A DNA stretch of 60,773 bases from Sulfobacillus sp. GTDB lineage: Bacteria > Bacillota > Sulfobacillia > Sulfobacillales > Sulfobacillaceae. Shown here piece by piece: positions 49,625 to 57,538 of the stretch. How positions within the stretch are numbered: the first letter of the stretch is position 1; each line of letters opens with the position of its first letter. The stretch is from NCBI GenBank assembly GCA_027309085.1, contig DAIDDL010000026.1:1-60773 (forward strand). Direction: 5' to 3'. The position numbers were made by a program, and so were the translations under genes. The notes beneath the pieces are model-generated. The model was not told the origin of the DNA and did not search any database. It saw only the letters and a list, made by a program, of their open reading frames with translations.

Positions 49625-50365
49625 TCATCTGCTTTTGGAGACCGGTTCGACAGGATAATATACCCGCTCGACCTTGCCAAGAAGTGTTTGCACCGCAGGC
49701 GTGTTTTTAAGTAGAATTTGACGACTCGAAAAGCGACCTTGTAATCCTGGTGCCATCACGACATCATAGCGAGACCAGCGAGTATCAAGATGACCGTGTG
49801 TTCTCTTTCTGACATGGCAGCATTGGATTGACCGCCACAGCCAACTGACCGTTAACCACCAATATTGTCTCGCCCATTTGCTGGCGATGATATGCGCATT
49901 GAGTTGACGCCATTGCGTGTTGGATATCGTAATGGCAATAACCCCTTTGGGAAGCCCTTTCGGCATATACCGTAAACAGTCATCCAGAGTTTCCCATACA
50001 TAAAATCCCTTGCCTAAAAAAGTAATCTGGGCTCGCGTCAAATCAATGCCGTTCTCAAACTCGCTGGCTGCGGCCATAGTCATGTGCCATACGGTTGTGT
50101 CGACGCCAACCGTCATAAGCACAGGTGGAAGGCGTTTTAAAGTTAACGGTACATAAAGGCTACCAATGATGTCTGCAGCCCATGGCCACAAGGCGAACCA
50201 GATGACGAATAGTATGACCCATATCAACGACTGAAGGACGCTTTTGTTTCGGAGTAGTTCTAATACAAGGAATGCGGGTACCATACCCGTCGTGACCATC
50301 GTAACAATGACCCACAGTTGCTTTTTTTCACGACCCCATCGTTGCGTTAGAAAAGTAGGTGTAAT
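49625..50365 (-). CDS. hypothetical membrane-anchored protein, start uncertain
   Basis: Two N-terminal transmembrane helices (QLWVIVTMVTTGMVPAFLVL and LIWVILFVIWFALWPWAA) are followed by a soluble domain of about 150 residues that I do not recognise. The ATG at 50299 would cut the first helix in half. The frame is open upstream to an ATT at 50365 preceded by AAGGAG, which may be a rare start codon. It is divergent from and nearly overlaps the next gene. Confidence 0.5.
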   Translation of the reverse strand: MTPTFLTQRWGREKKQLWVIVTMVTTGMVPAFLVLELLRNKSVLQSLIWVILFVIWFALWPWAADIIGSLYVPLTLKRLPPVLMTVGVDTTVWHMTMAAASEFENGIDLTRAQITFLGKGFYVWETLDDCLRYMPKGLPKGVIAITISNTQWRQLNAHIIASKWARQYWWLTVSWLWRSIQCCHVRKRTHGHLDTRWSRYDVVMAPGLQGRFSSRQILLKNTPAVQTLLGKVERVYYPVEPVSKSR

Positions 50366-50366
50366 C

Positions 50367-50681
50367 GTGCTTCAACTCCTTATTGCTATTCTAATTTTGA
50401 AACTCGCTATGGTTTTATTCGACAGCCATTGGGAGTTTTCCTCGTGGCGATTGCCCCTTCTCTTCAGCGGGATCAGTCTACTTCTTGGGATGGTCGGGTT
50501 TGCGTTGCTGTGGGGCATCATGCGGGGTATTGCCCGTCTTCGTCATCGGGGGCCGATCGACAATCCCATGGAGTGGATTGATATCAACGATCCGGCCCAC
50601 CCCATTATCAGTTGGTACTTGCTCACCTCTGGTGCGATTTTTGTCATGGTGAGTACCGTCACCGGACACTGGAGATGGTAG
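50367..50681 (+). CDS. small hypothetical membrane protein
   Basis: About 104 residues with two to three transmembrane helices: LLIAILILKLAMVLF, then LLFSGISLLLGMVGFALL and a further helix near the C-terminus. Not recognised. I chose GTG 50367 because it begins the first helix properly; the frame is open back to 50244. Its start is within a few bases of the divergent gene's possible start, so they may share a promoter region. Confidence 0.5.
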   Translation: MLQLLIAILILKLAMVLFDSHWEFSSWRLPLLFSGISLLLGMVGFALLWGIMRGIARLRHRGPIDNPMEWIDINDPAHPIISWYLLTSGAIFVMVSTVTGHWRW

Positions 50682-50895
50682 CTAGCCCAATCGAAATGCC
50701 TTGTGAGAATTAGCCGAAGACGATTTTGTGGCGCTGAACACAAAGCAGCGGAACTAGGTGTGCTGCAGCAAAGTTTCTTCGCCCTGGTCGTCAAAACATC
50801 GCAGCAGCATTTATCTATCGAGCTCCGCACGGAAGCCATGGCGTCCGTGATTAAAGAAAACTGAGAGGTGTATAGTATGCTCAAGGATTATTGTC
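50682..50895. other. junction upstream of hicA
   Basis: Holds an open frame of 53 codons (GTG 50703 to 50864; includes LGVLQQSFFALVVKTS) that may be the tail of a lost gene. No firm feature. It is the probable left margin of the plasmid-like module. Confidence 0.3.
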
Positions 50896-51132
50896 ATGCC
50901 GCGTAAAATCCGGCAATTGATGGGGGATTTGCAACGTGCGGGATTTATTGAGATGGCTCGCCGGGGGAAGGGCAGTCATTCCGTATGGAAACATCCCGAC
51001 TTTCCCGAGGTTCCGGCAGTGACCCTGGCTGGGCAGATGGGCGACGATGCCAAACCGTATCAAGAACGGGATGTGCGACAGGTGTTGGCCCAAGTGAAAG
51101 GACGGGAGCGCGACAATGGATACGAGCGATAA
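50896..51132 (+). CDS. hicA: HicA-type toxin
   Basis: A 78-residue double-stranded-RNA-binding-fold mRNA interferase. It begins PRKIRQLMGDLQRAGF and has the catalytic His28 in GKGSHSVWKHP, then VTLAGQMGDDAKPYQ. HicA cleaves mRNA when not bound by HicB. ATG at 50896; its 3' end overlaps hicB by 17 bases. Confidence 0.85.
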   Translation: MPRKIRQLMGDLQRAGFIEMARRGKGSHSVWKHPDFPEVPAVTLAGQMGDDAKPYQERDVRQVLAQVKGRERDNGYER

Positions 51133-51343
51133 CAACTTGCGATACTCGATGCTCATTCGATGGTCCGAAGAGGACCAACTCTACGTTGTGGAAGTGCCAG
51201 AATTACCGGGATGCAAAACGCACGGCAGCACATACGAGGAAGCCGTCACGCGAGCTCAGGAGGCAATGGACACCTGGCTCTATGGACATCGGATGGCTGG
51301 CTATCCCATTCCGAACCCTTATTTCTATAATGCGGAGGCCTAG
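51116..51343 (+). CDS. hicB: HicB-type antitoxin
   Basis: A 75-residue protein with the degenerate RNase H-like HicB fold: RYSMLIRWSEEDQLYVVEV then ELPGCKTHGSTYEEAVTRAQ. It neutralises HicA. No DNA-binding domain follows, so it is the short HicB form. It overlaps hicA. In Firmicutes the pair often stabilises plasmids or islands. Confidence 0.88.
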   Translation: MDTSDNNLRYSMLIRWSEEDQLYVVEVPELPGCKTHGSTYEEAVTRAQEAMDTWLYGHRMAGYPIPNPYFYNAEA

Positions 51344-51618
51344 CGATTGTCGAGCCCACTGCGGCCATAACCGCATAGACCGCTTCCCTTTGGGTAACCC
51401 CTCCATGGGTCCGTTGCCGCACTTGGTGCTCATCGGGTTATTGCAGGAGGCGAATCGGCCCGTATGTTCGGACCATGCAACCAGACTGGCTTCTGAATGT
51501 CTGGGACCAATGTCTAGCACAGCAGATCCCGTCCTCTTTTAAACAGTGGGGGACAGGTTTTAGGCGTCCGAACAGGGCGTGTATTAGACGGACCCAAGTG
51601 AAGGATAAACGTCGCCAT

Positions 51619-51652
51619 AAGCGCCTGACACCATGTCAGGCGCTTGATTTAT
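51619..51652 (+). terminator. terminator upstream of the rep-like short gene
   Basis: Perfect 12-bp stem AAGCGCCTGACA/TGTCAGGCGCTT with a CCA loop, followed by GATTTATTTT. It insulates the small gene at 51682. The stretch 51344-51618 before it holds no recognisable feature. Confidence 0.75.
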
Positions 51653-51681
51653 TTTGCTCACACAGAAAGGAGTTCTTCCAC

Positions 51682-51927
51682 ATGTCAAATAAAGCTATCC
51701 TCCCAGTCACAGTTGAAATTGAGCGATCCTTTAATCCGGTGTCTAAAACATGGCAACACGAGGTGGCTATTAAACTGGATGCCGCGGCGTTGGCCAACGG
51801 CGTGCTGTCGGCCATACCGGACAGGGAGTGGAAAAATCTTTGCCTCTCCGCTGTGGAGATGGCCATTCAAGGCCCTCCACCAAATAGGCCGCACCTCCCA
51901 ACCTCTTCGACGCGAAATGGTGAATAG
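51682..51927 (+). CDS. short protein related to the N-terminus of the Rep protein
   Basis: 81 residues. Residues 18-60 match residues 16-58 region of the rep gene product at 20 of 43 positions, including the block IPDREWKNLC against ISDRDWKTLC. It has its own ribosome site (AGAAAGGAG) and lies between two strong terminators, so it is expressed as a unit rather than being a random fragment. It lacks the helix-turn-helix. It could act as a dominant regulator of Rep; this is inference. Confidence 0.6.
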   Translation: MSNKAILPVTVEIERSFNPVSKTWQHEVAIKLDAAALANGVLSAIPDREWKNLCLSAVEMAIQGPPPNRPHLPTSSTRNGE

Positions 51928-51933
51928 CAATAT

Positions 51934-51966
51934 AAGGGCTGTCCCGAAAGGGACAGCCCTTTCTTG
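51934..51966 (+). terminator. terminator after the short Rep-like gene
   Basis: Perfect 12-bp stem AAGGGCTGTCCC/GGGACAGCCCTT with a GAAA tetraloop, followed by TCTT. Strong. Confidence 0.88.
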
Positions 51967-51989
51967 CCTTTCGACACCAATAGAGGCCA

Positions 51990-52021
51990 TTGTCCACAAC
52001 TTATCCCCAATAGTATCCACA
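51990..52021 (+). promoter_or_regulatory. cluster of three DnaA boxes
   Basis: TTGTCCACA (51990-51998), TTATCCCCA (52001-52009) and GTATCCACA (52013-52021), all in the same orientation, spaced 11 and 12 bp, each one base from TTATCCACA. They lie 90 bases upstream of the rep gene, as in DnaA-dependent plasmid origins. Confidence 0.75.
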
Positions 52022-52110
52022 GGATGCCGAGTACAAATCGCGCCGAAATCGGCACGGTCTGCTAATGCGATTCCTAGTCACCGAATGAATGTGAAAGGAG
52101 ATTTTTACCT

Positions 52111-53352
52111 ATGGCAACCCTGACACCGCCGCCATTTACGGTGAACATTGCGCAAGCTCTCGAAATGGGAACGGTGGACTGGCAACAACAGGTCTTCGTG
52201 AAACTCTATACGGGCGCCCTGGCTACCGGGTTCTTTGCTCAGATTTCCGACCGGGACTGGAAGACCCTATGCGTGCTGGCGCTGCACATGGATGCCCAAG
52301 GCCAGTGTTATCCGTCCCGGGATGCGATCGCCCGGGCTCTCGGTGTCAACAAAAGCACGGCATCCGACCGGATTCAGAGTCTTTTAGCTTTTCGGTGGCA
52401 GGGTCAACCCATCGTGCAGGCGACACGCGGACGGCAATCCGATGGGACACTGGGCCGTCAAGTCTATACGATTCTCCCGATTGCGCCCTTCGGCTTTGGA
52501 CCCGACACCGCACGCCACGATCCCGCGATCTCATCATCTAAATCCGATTTATCTATCAGTCCAGCCATGTCGGGAAACCCCGACATGGATACCATTCACC
52601 ATGTCGGGGTTTCCCAACTTGGATTGTTCCAACTTGGCGAATCCCGACCTCTACAAACAAGATCCAGGATAAACAAGATCCAGGGTAAACAAGATCCAAG
52701 ATCCAGGAAAAAAGATCTCCCCCCAGATCCTTCGACTCCTGCGGAGTCTCAGGATCTGACCCCCCAAGGGGTTCCCGGCCCCGAGGCGATAACAGCCCAT
52801 GACGCTGGGCAGGATCGTAGCGGCCGTTTTCTCCCCACGCATCGCATTTTCGAAGACTCCCGCATTCCAGAGACTGCCTCGGGGAAGGACCAACCCCATA
52901 GTGCATCCCACGGAGACAACAGGGAGAAGAAAACGTCCCCAGAGGCGGCGGGTCGCTCCCAGTCGCCCGAAGCGAAAGCGTTGGCCGGGCGGTTGAAACA
53001 GCATTTGCAGGAGCGCGGCGCCACAATTTTTGCGCGGGATTGGCATTTGAAGGCGGCAGCCGGGGCCGGTCTCTTGTTGCTTTCCCTGTCCGTATCAGAA
53101 GCGGAGGAGTTGATGGATTGGGCACTGGCGCATCCCTATTGGGGGCCAAAAACCACATCCATGCAACGACTCGTGGCCCTCGCCGCTGAATGGCAACTGA
53201 CACGTCATCAGCAGCCGCCGGACCATCCGCAGTTCCACGTCCACGACCGGAGCAATGACACCGTGGCTGACCGCAATATGGCGCTCTTGCGGCGGTTGTA
53301 CGCGGAGTCGATGACACAGGAGGAGATGACGAGCAATGACACGTCAGGATAG
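52111..53352 (+). CDS. plasmid-type replication initiator with helix-turn-helix
   Basis: A 413-residue protein. Residues 15-60 form a conserved N-terminal block (DWQQQVFVKL... ISDRDWKTLCVLALHM), then a winged helix: SRDAIARALGVNKSTASDRI (about 72-91). A long low-complexity central part carries repeats at DNA level, and the C-terminus (about 290-390) is helical. The layout matches helix-turn-helix replication initiators of Firmicute plasmids and phages. ATG at 52111 after AAAGGAG. DnaA boxes upstream and iterons inside support the role. I do not know the exact family. Confidence 0.65.
   Translation: MATLTPPPFTVNIAQALEMGTVDWQQQVFVKLYTGALATGFFAQISDRDWKTLCVLALHMDAQGQCYPSRDAIARALGVNKSTASDRIQSLLAFRWQGQPIVQATRGRQSDGTLGRQVYTILPIAPFGFGPDTARHDPAISSSKSDLSISPAMSGNPDMDTIHHVGVSQLGLFQLGESRPLQTRSRINKIQGKQDPRSRKKDLPPDPSTPAESQDLTPQGVPGPEAITAHDAGQDRSGRFLPTHRIFEDSRIPETASGKDQPHSASHGDNREKKTSPEAAGRSQSPEAKALAGRLKQHLQERGATIFARDWHLKAAAGAGLLLLSLSVSEAEELMDWALAHPYWGPKTTSMQRLVALAAEWQLTRHQQPPDHPQFHVHDRSNDTVADRNMALLRRLYAESMTQEEMTSNDTSG
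52565..52615. repeat. three-armed inverted repeat inside rep
   Basis: A perfect 17-bp inverted repeat (GGGAAACCCCGACATGG at 52572-52588, complement at 52599-52615) with a 10-base spacer. An extra arm CCATGTCGGG at 52565-52574 pairs with 52579-52588. Candidate Rep-binding site. Confidence 0.85.
52655..52702 (+). repeat. three 16-bp iterons inside rep
   Basis: Tandem copies at 52655-52670, 52671-52686 and 52687-52702 of AAACAAGATCCAGGRT; the third differs at two positions. A partial fourth (CCAGG) follows. Sixteen is not a multiple of three, so the repeats are kept for the DNA, not for a protein repeat. Confidence 0.9.
52725..52757. repeat. 33-bp interrupted dyad next to the iterons
   Basis: AGATCCT-TC-GACTCC / GGAGTC-TC-AGGATCT around TGC: 13 of 15 positions pair. 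Together with the iterons and the 17-bp inverted repeat it gives an origin-like cluster inside the rep gene. Confidence 0.7.
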
Positions 53353-53848
53353 TGTGGAATTATTTGCCCTCTTGGCCGCGGCCTATCCCCGCGAACCCAT
53401 GACAGAAGCGCAATTGGCGCTCTACGAAGCATATTTGGCAAACTATGCATTTTCTGTGGTGCGGGCGGCTGTGGTGCGCCATATCGCTCAGTCACCCTGG
53501 TTTCCCCGCGTGAGTGACTTGCTGTCGGCAATGGCAGCGGAAGGTACGGTGGACGTCGATCGAGCATGGGCCGAGGTGCAACGCACGATTCGGTCGGTAG
53601 GCGCTTACCGACAGCCACATTGGAGTCATCCGGCGATTGCTGCCGCCGTGGAAGCGATGGGCTGGGAAGTGCTCTGCCACTCGACTAGCCCGGAGGTGGA
53701 TCGCGCCCATTTCTTCCGCTTTTTCGAGGTAGCCCAACGCCGTGAACGTGCCTCCCAGCAATGGCACGAACTGCCTGCTCGGTTGCGGCAGGCTTTGCTC
53801 GGGCTAGGACAGCCGGGGCGTCTGGTGAAAGAGCAGGTAACCGGATGA
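53336..53848 (+). CDS. helicase-loader/inhibitor-like protein (G39P type)
   Basis: 170 residues, all helical. The N-terminal 60 residues (LFALLAAAYPREPMTEAQLA, then VVRAAVVRHIAQSPWFP) follow the pattern of the phage SPP1 G39P and related helicase-loader families. It overlaps the end of rep, so the two form a replication operon. It probably recruits the host DnaB helicase. The identification is from layout, not a strong motif. Confidence 0.55.
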   Translation: MTRQDSVELFALLAAAYPREPMTEAQLALYEAYLANYAFSVVRAAVVRHIAQSPWFPRVSDLLSAMAAEGTVDVDRAWAEVQRTIRSVGAYRQPHWSHPAIAAAVEAMGWEVLCHSTSPEVDRAHFFRFFEVAQRRERASQQWHELPARLRQALLGLGQPGRLVKEQVTG

Positions 53849-53928
53849 GTTCTAGAGGGCTAAGGGCATCGCTGGACTAAGCCCGGAAAGGCAGCTTGAG
53901 AGCATCAAAACCAGAAAGGACGACAGAC

Positions 53929-55266
53929 ATGAACACATTAACCGCCGCAATTGTGATTGCGGATCCGTACGGTGCACGACTCGTTCAGGCCTTGGAGCAG
54001 GATTCTCGCTGTGATGACTGGACGATGCTGGCATGCCATGTGGACGACACTCTGCCAAAGGCGACGGTCTATATTACGAGCTCAGCGACGGTGGACGTGG
54101 TCCATCGCTATGCGGGGACTAGCCCCGTTGGCGTTATAGTCGGTAATCGGCCCGACCCCCAGCGACTCGCTACGTGGCAGCAGGCCGGGATCGTATTGCT
54201 CACAGGCTCTGTGCCGTCTTGTGTGAGCACGTGGCTGGGAACGATTGTTGCAGCACAAGCTGGCACTACCGAGGATTGGTCGTGGGTTGATTCTGACGCT
54301 GGCAACTTACCGACCCTGGGGGCCGACAGTCATGACGTGGGAGATCGTTCAGTTCGCGCTAGGGACCAGGTGTTCTCCACCGCCGCTGAGGTGGGGTCAT
54401 CCCGGAACAACTTGGCCGACGGTCAGGGCCACTCCCTCGCGGTGTATTCTTCCGGCGGCGGGGAGGGTAAGACGACCATGGCCGTCTATCTCGCCACTAT
54501 TGCCGCCCAAAAACGACATCACGTAGGGTTGGTGGAACTTGATGAAGAACAGCGCAGCATCCTGACCTACTGGAATCAGCAGATTCGCCAGGGCGGGCTG
54601 GACAGCATCCCCCCGCATGTCTGGACAGATCCTTCGGCTTTAGCCGCGATGTTCGAGGTGATTGCCGTCCCGGTCCATGCACGGCTGCGCGTCCTCCCCA
54701 TGGCGGGCACGCTCACGGGCCTGCAATACGGGCGTGACCACGCCAGCCAAGCCGTCAGCTTCTTGTTGGACTGGGCGAAAGCGCAATGGACGTGGACCTT
54801 TGTTGACCTCCCGGCGCGCCTTCACGATGCGTCCGTTCTATCGGCGCTGAAAGCGGTAGACCACATTGTCTGGGTCATTGAACCTACCGAAACCCGGTTG
54901 GATTCGAGCCGTGGCCAATTAGACCTGCTGGAACAGTTAGGAGCCGATGGTCAGCAGATTATTCGAAAAATTGGACTCGTGGTGAACAAAGTCGAAAAAC
55001 ACCGGGCCGCCCGGCTCGACCCGGCCAGTCTCGCGGACTCTTTAGGCCTGCCGCTGTGGGGTACGGTGCCTTCGGACTCTGTCAAGTATTTCAGTGGGAT
55101 CAATCAGCACCGGGTTGATCCGACCCCGGACTGGCAGCGCATTGCGGCGGCCCTCAATATCATGGGCCCCGATGCGGATGCCAAGCTTGCGGACACGGCG
55201 TCCGTGCGGCGGCCATGGTGGAAGCGGCGGCCCCACGGATCGTCTGAAAGGAGCCTACACTCATGA
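53929..55266 (+). CDS. tadZ: TadZ/CpaE-like ATPase of the Tad pilus
   Basis: A 445-residue protein with an N-terminal receiver-like region (about 1-130) and a C-terminal ParA/MinD-type ATPase with the P-loop SSGGGEGKTTMAVYL (about 182-196), then VELDEEQRSILTYW and FVDLPARLHDASVLSALKAV. TadZ localises the pilus machine. ATG at 53929 after AGAAAGGACG. It overlaps the tadA gene by four bases, the start of a tight operon. Confidence 0.8.
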   Translation: MNTLTAAIVIADPYGARLVQALEQDSRCDDWTMLACHVDDTLPKATVYITSSATVDVVHRYAGTSPVGVIVGNRPDPQRLATWQQAGIVLLTGSVPSCVSTWLGTIVAAQAGTTEDWSWVDSDAGNLPTLGADSHDVGDRSVRARDQVFSTAAEVGSSRNNLADGQGHSLAVYSSGGGEGKTTMAVYLATIAAQKRHHVGLVELDEEQRSILTYWNQQIRQGGLDSIPPHVWTDPSALAAMFEVIAVPVHARLRVLPMAGTLTGLQYGRDHASQAVSFLLDWAKAQWTWTFVDLPARLHDASVLSALKAVDHIVWVIEPTETRLDSSRGQLDLLEQLGADGQQIIRKIGLVVNKVEKHRAARLDPASLADSLGLPLWGTVPSDSVKYFSGINQHRVDPTPDWQRIAAALNIMGPDADAKLADTASVRRPWWKRRPHGSSERSLHS

Positions 55267-56630
55267 ACACCCCTACATCATCCCCGGATGGGCCGTCACT
55301 CGGCTTGGACCACCGCGTCAACTTAGCCGATCTGGCGGTGACCGCCGGACGCCCGGCCACCAAGACGCCGGATGACCCGTTGGCGGCCGCCATGCGGCAC
55401 ATCCGCCAGCAACTGGTGCTGGCGGGATTGTCCCCGACCACCCAGCCTGAAGAGACCATCCGGCTGGCGCAAGACGTCGTGCAGACGCTCGCCCTCACCA
55501 CGACCGAACGGGCGCAAGTCCTGGAGGCCTTTGCCCGCGAGCGCTTTGGCTTTGGCCCGTTGGACCCCTTCATGAAAGACCCGGAGGTCACGGAGATTAT
55601 TGTCGACGGTCCGGACCATGTCGATGTGGAGCGCCACGGCCAGCTGGAAACCGTTCCGGTGTCGTGGCCCTCTAATGCGCTCTTGCACGAATATCTCAAG
55701 TCCCTCATTCAGCATACGGGGCGGCCCCTGGACCTGGCCCATCCGATTGTGGACGCGGAAGTGCAAGGCCACCGCATCAATATCACCGCCCCTCCGGTGT
55801 CGGAATTTGACACACTGAATATCCGCAAGGCGGTGTCCGACACCCGGAGCTACCGGCCCCATGAATATGTCGAGGTGGGGGGGCTGGACGTCACCGGCCT
55901 GCGCATCCTGCTGCTGCTTTACCGGGCTGGGGCCAACATGCTGCTCTGCGGGCCCATGTCCTCGGGCAAAACGACGCTAGGGCGGATCCTCATCGAGTTT
56001 GGCGCCCGGGCGGATACCCGTTTCATTGCGCTGGAAGACACGCGGGAACTCCAAGCCCGCGTGCCGCGCTTTGTCAGCTTGCAGACGGTCATCCGGCAGG
56101 AATTTCCCATCACCATGGACATGCTGTTTGCCGCCGTCAAGCGCAAGCGCCCTGACCGCATTATCGTCGGGGAGGTGCGTGAAGGGGTGCAGGCCACGCC
56201 CTATTTGATGGCCGGGATGGCGGGACATGAGGGGGGCTTGGGCACGATGCATGCCGGCAGTCCGGAAGACGCCTTTCACAATTTCGTGTTTTTCCTGACC
56301 TCCGCCGGCATGGCGGTCAACGAGCAGTTCCTGATGCAAGTGCTCTTCCACACGGTCCACGTCCTCGTCTTTCTGACGAAATTTGCCAGCGGCAAGCGGC
56401 GGGTGACGCGCATTGTCGCCGTCGACCCGGCCGGGGCTTTTGTGGACCTCTACCGGTGGAATTTCCGGGTCCAGCACTGGGAATGGGCGCATCCCCTGCT
56501 GCCCCGGCTCGAAGAACTCTGTTACATCGCGGAAGTGCCCGTGCCCACGCCGGAGGACCGGGTGACGCTCGACGACTTGCAGAGCGACCGCCTGGATGCC
56601 TGGACCGCTCCGGGATCGGAGAGCGTCTAA
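55263..56630 (+). CDS. tadA: TadA/CpaF pilus assembly ATPase
   Basis: A 455-residue secretion ATPase. The N-terminal domain has FGFGPLDPFMKDPEVTEIIV; Walker A is LLCGPMSSGKTTLGRIL; the Asp box has ALEDTRELQ; and Walker B is RPDRIIVGEVREG, followed by the His-box GHEGGLGTMHA. It powers pilus assembly at the cytoplasmic membrane. It overlaps both neighbours by one to four bases. Confidence 0.95.
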   Translation: MNTPTSSPDGPSLGLDHRVNLADLAVTAGRPATKTPDDPLAAAMRHIRQQLVLAGLSPTTQPEETIRLAQDVVQTLALTTTERAQVLEAFARERFGFGPLDPFMKDPEVTEIIVDGPDHVDVERHGQLETVPVSWPSNALLHEYLKSLIQHTGRPLDLAHPIVDAEVQGHRINITAPPVSEFDTLNIRKAVSDTRSYRPHEYVEVGGLDVTGLRILLLLYRAGANMLLCGPMSSGKTTLGRILIEFGARADTRFIALEDTRELQARVPRFVSLQTVIRQEFPITMDMLFAAVKRKRPDRIIVGEVREGVQATPYLMAGMAGHEGGLGTMHAGSPEDAFHNFVFFLTSAGMAVNEQFLMQVLFHTVHVLVFLTKFASGKRRVTRIVAVDPAGAFVDLYRWNFRVQHWEWAHPLLPRLEELCYIAEVPVPTPEDRVTLDDLQSDRLDAWTAPGSESV

Positions 56631-57502
56631 TGTGGGCCATAGTGGCGGCTGTCAGCTTAGCGCTGGCGACCTATCTGGCGGTCACCGCCTCGTTGTTGCC
56701 TGCCCGTATCCCGCGGGTGCGGCGCAAGCGCCCAGCCAAGACGCGCCCCGCGGCCTGGTCCGTCACGGACCGCGCCCGCCAGCTGGTCGGCTGGAGTCCC
56801 CGGCGCTTGCGCCTCACGCAGGGTCTTAGCACCCTTGTGGTTGGCCTCGGCATGGCGCTGTGGGTGCAAGATCCGCTGGTGGCGCTGCCGTACGGCTGGA
56901 TTGGCTATCAGTTGCCCGCGCTGTATCTCGCCTTGCGGGCATCGCGGGATTTGGCCCGGCTGCAGCGGCAGATTGCCTTGTTTGTCGGGGCGGTGCACGA
57001 CCATTTGCATGCGCGGGGGGCCACCGTCGAAGACGCGCTGATGGCGGCCACCGACGCGGTGGGGCAAGGTCCCCTGCAAGCCGCAATGCAGCAATACCGG
57101 CAGCATGTGGAAACCGGGTGGCCGTTGGCCGAACGTTTGGCCGCCTTGGACCGCGCCGTCAATTGGCCCAGCTTGCGCTTTTTCTTGTCGCTGCTGGCCT
57201 TGCGGGATGAGACCGGCGCGACCGGAATGGCCCATGCCTTTGATTCCCTGCAAGACAAGCTGCAAGATGACGAACGCATTCAGGCGACCATTCGCGGCGA
57301 ACTGTCCATGTACCTGATGGTCCTGCTGCTGTCCTTTGCGTTGGTGGTGGGGGTGTTTCCCTACTACCGGCTGGCGAGTCCCCATTGGCCGCTGTATCAT
57401 GCCCATCTGTCGATTCTCGTGACCGTGGCGGGCTTTACGGCCGCCTTTGTGTTTCACGGCATGGCCCGCTTTACCCAAGCCCAAGTCTCCGCCAGTGACT
57501 GA
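56630..57502 (+). CDS. tadB: TadB-like inner membrane protein (type II secretion F domain)
   Basis: A 290-residue protein with about five transmembrane segments. The cytoplasmic T2SSF domain shows GATVEDALMAATDAVGQGPL and GWPLAERLAALDRAVNWPSL. It forms the membrane platform with TadC. The ATG at 56630 overlaps the tadA stop (TAATG). The open frame is longer upstream but lies inside tadA. Confidence 0.85.
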   Translation: MWAIVAAVSLALATYLAVTASLLPARIPRVRRKRPAKTRPAAWSVTDRARQLVGWSPRRLRLTQGLSTLVVGLGMALWVQDPLVALPYGWIGYQLPALYLALRASRDLARLQRQIALFVGAVHDHLHARGATVEDALMAATDAVGQGPLQAAMQQYRQHVETGWPLAERLAALDRAVNWPSLRFFLSLLALRDETGATGMAHAFDSLQDKLQDDERIQATIRGELSMYLMVLLLSFALVVGVFPYYRLASPHWPLYHAHLSILVTVAGFTAAFVFHGMARFTQAQVSASD

Positions 57503-57538
57503 GCGGGGCTATCAAAAAATGCTGAAGGAGGTCTTGTC

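Noticed and set aside
52655-52702. Short tandem repeats as a possible CRISPR array
   Set aside because: The 16-bp units are contiguous with no spacers and lie within a coding gene; iterons explain them better. I saw no CRISPR array in the window.
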